Source: DATFWC01 sp963777755 (lineage in GTDB: Bacteria; Pseudomonadota; Alphaproteobacteria; Rhizobiales; Xanthobacteraceae). Taken from it: a DNA stretch of 64,000 nt. A program made the translations under genes and the position numbers. Shown here in pieces: positions 62,549-64,000 of the stretch (its first letter is position 1; every line of letters starts with the position of its first letter). The notes under the pieces were generated by a model. That model worked only from the letters and a program-made list of their open reading frames with translations, was not told where the DNA came from and searched no databases. Where the stretch lies: assembly GCA_963777755.1 (NCBI GenBank), contig CAVZSC010000039.1, positions 372,001 through 436,000 on the forward strand. The letters are read 5' to 3'.

Positions 62549-64000
62549 ATGACGACTGTCAATCGGACTGACATTACCACCCATCTCGATGGCGAGAATG
62601 CGCTGACCGCCGAGCCAGGGGATCGGATCATCAACTTCGCACAGCTGACGACGACCGGCGACGTCGCCGCCGGCGTCTTCGCGACTGCGGACGGCGTTAC
62701 CGTCCTCAACCATGGAGAGATCGAGACCAGCGGGATCGGCTCCGGCGGCGTTTTCATCGAAGGGGACGATGCACGCATCGAGAATCACGGTTCGGTGACG
62801 ACGCATGGCGGATTTACCGAAGATTTCTTCTTCTCGGATGCCCTGTCGGCCTACGGCGATCGGTTTCGCATTGCGAACTTCGGCACCATACGCATCGAGG
62901 GCGACGGCTCCTCGGCAATGGTCGGACTCGGAAATGACAGCTCCCTGGTGAATACCGGTCGCGTGATCGCCCTTTCCACGGGCGCGATCATCATGGGCAT
63001 CATCGGCGACGGGGCGGAGGTCATCAATCGCGGAGAGATCACCGTCAGCGGCGCCGACAGCGCCGCGCTGCTTACGCGCGGGGAGAATGCGTCGGTCGGC
63101 AATTGGGGCGACGTGCGCGTGACCGCCGAAGCATCATCCGGGATCGAGCTGCAGCGCGCGTATTCCCACGCGAGCAACTTCGGCGAGATCGAGGTCGATA
63201 CCGAAAGCAGCTTTGGAATCGTCGCGCGGGGTGAGTGGCACTCCGTCAACAATTCGGGCCAGATCGACGTGGACGGTGCCAACTCGATTGGCGTGGTCGC
63301 CACCGGAGGCCGGGTCATTCCCGGAGATCCACTCCTGGTCATTCCGGTCGGGGCAGGACTCGAGATCATCAATACTGGCCACGTCTCGACCAGCGGCACG
63401 GCCGCCTTCGCCGTGGCGCTCGGGCTCGACCTCCCGAACCCTTTCGACGTGCACCTGGGGGCGGTGAGCGGACGCATCGACAACAGAGGTGAAATCGAGA
63501 ACTCATGGGGACGGCGCCGCCGGCATCGTCATGGTCGGGGATGATCACACGCTGACCAACAGCGGGCGAATCACCACCCATGGGGGAGAAGGCGAGGGCG
63601 ACTTCCTGGGTCTGGCACGCGCGGCAGGCGTGCTCGTCTCCGGCGACGACGCGCTGGTGGAGAACACCCGTACGGGCGTCATCGAGAGCACCAATGCCGA
63701 CTCGGCTGCGGTCGAGCTGAACGTCCTGGAGCGAGACGACTTCCAGGCAGCGGACACGTCCTCGCAGCTGCGCAATTTCGGGCTCATCCGCGGGGCCGGG
63801 GTCGCGGTCGTCGGCGGTGACGGCGACGAGACGGTGGCCAACTACGGGCGCATCGAGGGTGATGTCGATCTGGGCGACGGCGCCGATTCGATCGTCTTCG
63901 GCAGAGGCGGCACCATCACCGGCGACGTTCTGCTCGGCGGCGGCGACGACGTCGTTCGCGTGGAGGACGGGTCCGGGACGACGCGCATCGCGGACTTCCT
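62549..64000 (+). pseudogene. Beta-helix repeat / RTX-like surface or secreted protein, frameshifted and cut by the window edge
   Basis: From the ATG at 62549 (MTTVNRTDITTHLDGENALT) the first frame runs to 63544. About 15 repeats of 20-24 residues share the form NxGxIxxxGxxSxGIxxxGxxxxV (VLNHGEIETSGIGSGGVFIE, VINRGEITVSGADSAALLTR). The repeats continue in another frame from about 63510 (IVMVGDDHTLTNSGRITTHG) with no stop to 64000, where Gly/Asp-rich RTX-like pieces (LGDGADSIVFGRGG, LGGGDDVVRVEDG) appear. One base change near 63507 would join them. No Sec signal, so type I secretion or an autotransporter-like passenger is possible. Confidence 0.75.

Overview
The window is GC-rich DNA from an alphaproteobacterium, most likely of the order Hyphomicrobiales (Bradyrhizobium/Rhodoplanes-like). 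This is inferred from gene content rather than from a marker gene. The clues are large numbers of orphan substrate-binding proteins (PF04392 type and TctC type), GAF-only sensor kinases, an acetate symporter with a DUF485 partner and a CBS/DUF294 protein, a CheZ-like phosphatase, PagL, and palindromic intergenic repeats. No rRNA, tRNA or CRISPR array was seen.

Layout. 1-4.8 kb: five tandem minus-strand PF04392 substrate-binding genes, mostly joined by ATGA overlaps, with no permease or ATPase gene. 5.5-10.1 kb: one intact soluble histidine kinase with seven GAF domains. 10.1-18 kb: an accessory stretch with a decayed serine recombinase, four small peptides sharing an ELDxVxGG leader, a bacterial PH-domain protein, a PagL-like lipid A deacylase, an IS3 remnant, and frameshifted genes including a lipid A acyltransferase. 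18-23 kb: an Mrr-type restriction protein, then a TPP-riboswitch operon thiM-thiE-thiD followed by a TRAP substrate-binding protein. 23-41 kb: mainly intact metabolic and envelope genes: FAH-family hydrolase, FadL-like porin, RTX protein, an SDR without the usual catalytic Tyr/Lys, threonine dehydratase-like enzyme, DnaQ-like exonuclease, DUF294 protein, ActP/DUF485, TctC, an NlpC/P60 protein, a large exported protein, a frameshifted TAXI protein and a nucleotide-binding/4-TM protein. 41-47 kb: IS630 and ISAs1-family elements, a response regulator, a CheZ-like phosphatase and an MFS transporter.

47-64 kb is a graveyard. It holds two heavily broken paralogues of the GAF kinase, a broken triple-PAS cyclase, a group II intron remnant, and several 3' stubs of TctC, MFS and PF04392 genes around three intact substrate-binding genes. 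The right edge cuts a repeat-rich beta-helix/RTX-like protein. Related pieces recur as modules (kinase, TctC end, MFS end), which implies local duplication followed by decay.

The observations most worth following are: (i) a fixed upstream architecture in front of three PF04392 gene groups, with its distal half also in front of two leaderless repeat proteins; (ii) the cluster of double-glycine-type peptides; (iii) a TRAP substrate-binding gene in a TPP-controlled thiamine salvage operon; (iv) a Rossmann/SLOG-like domain fused to four membrane helices beside a TAXI gene; (v) an NlpC/P60 peptidase carrying the signal peptide typical of the substrate-binding proteins. Frameshifts are frequent in the repetitive parts and rare in single-copy genes. 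That favours real decay, but consensus errors in repeats cannot be excluded from one sequence.
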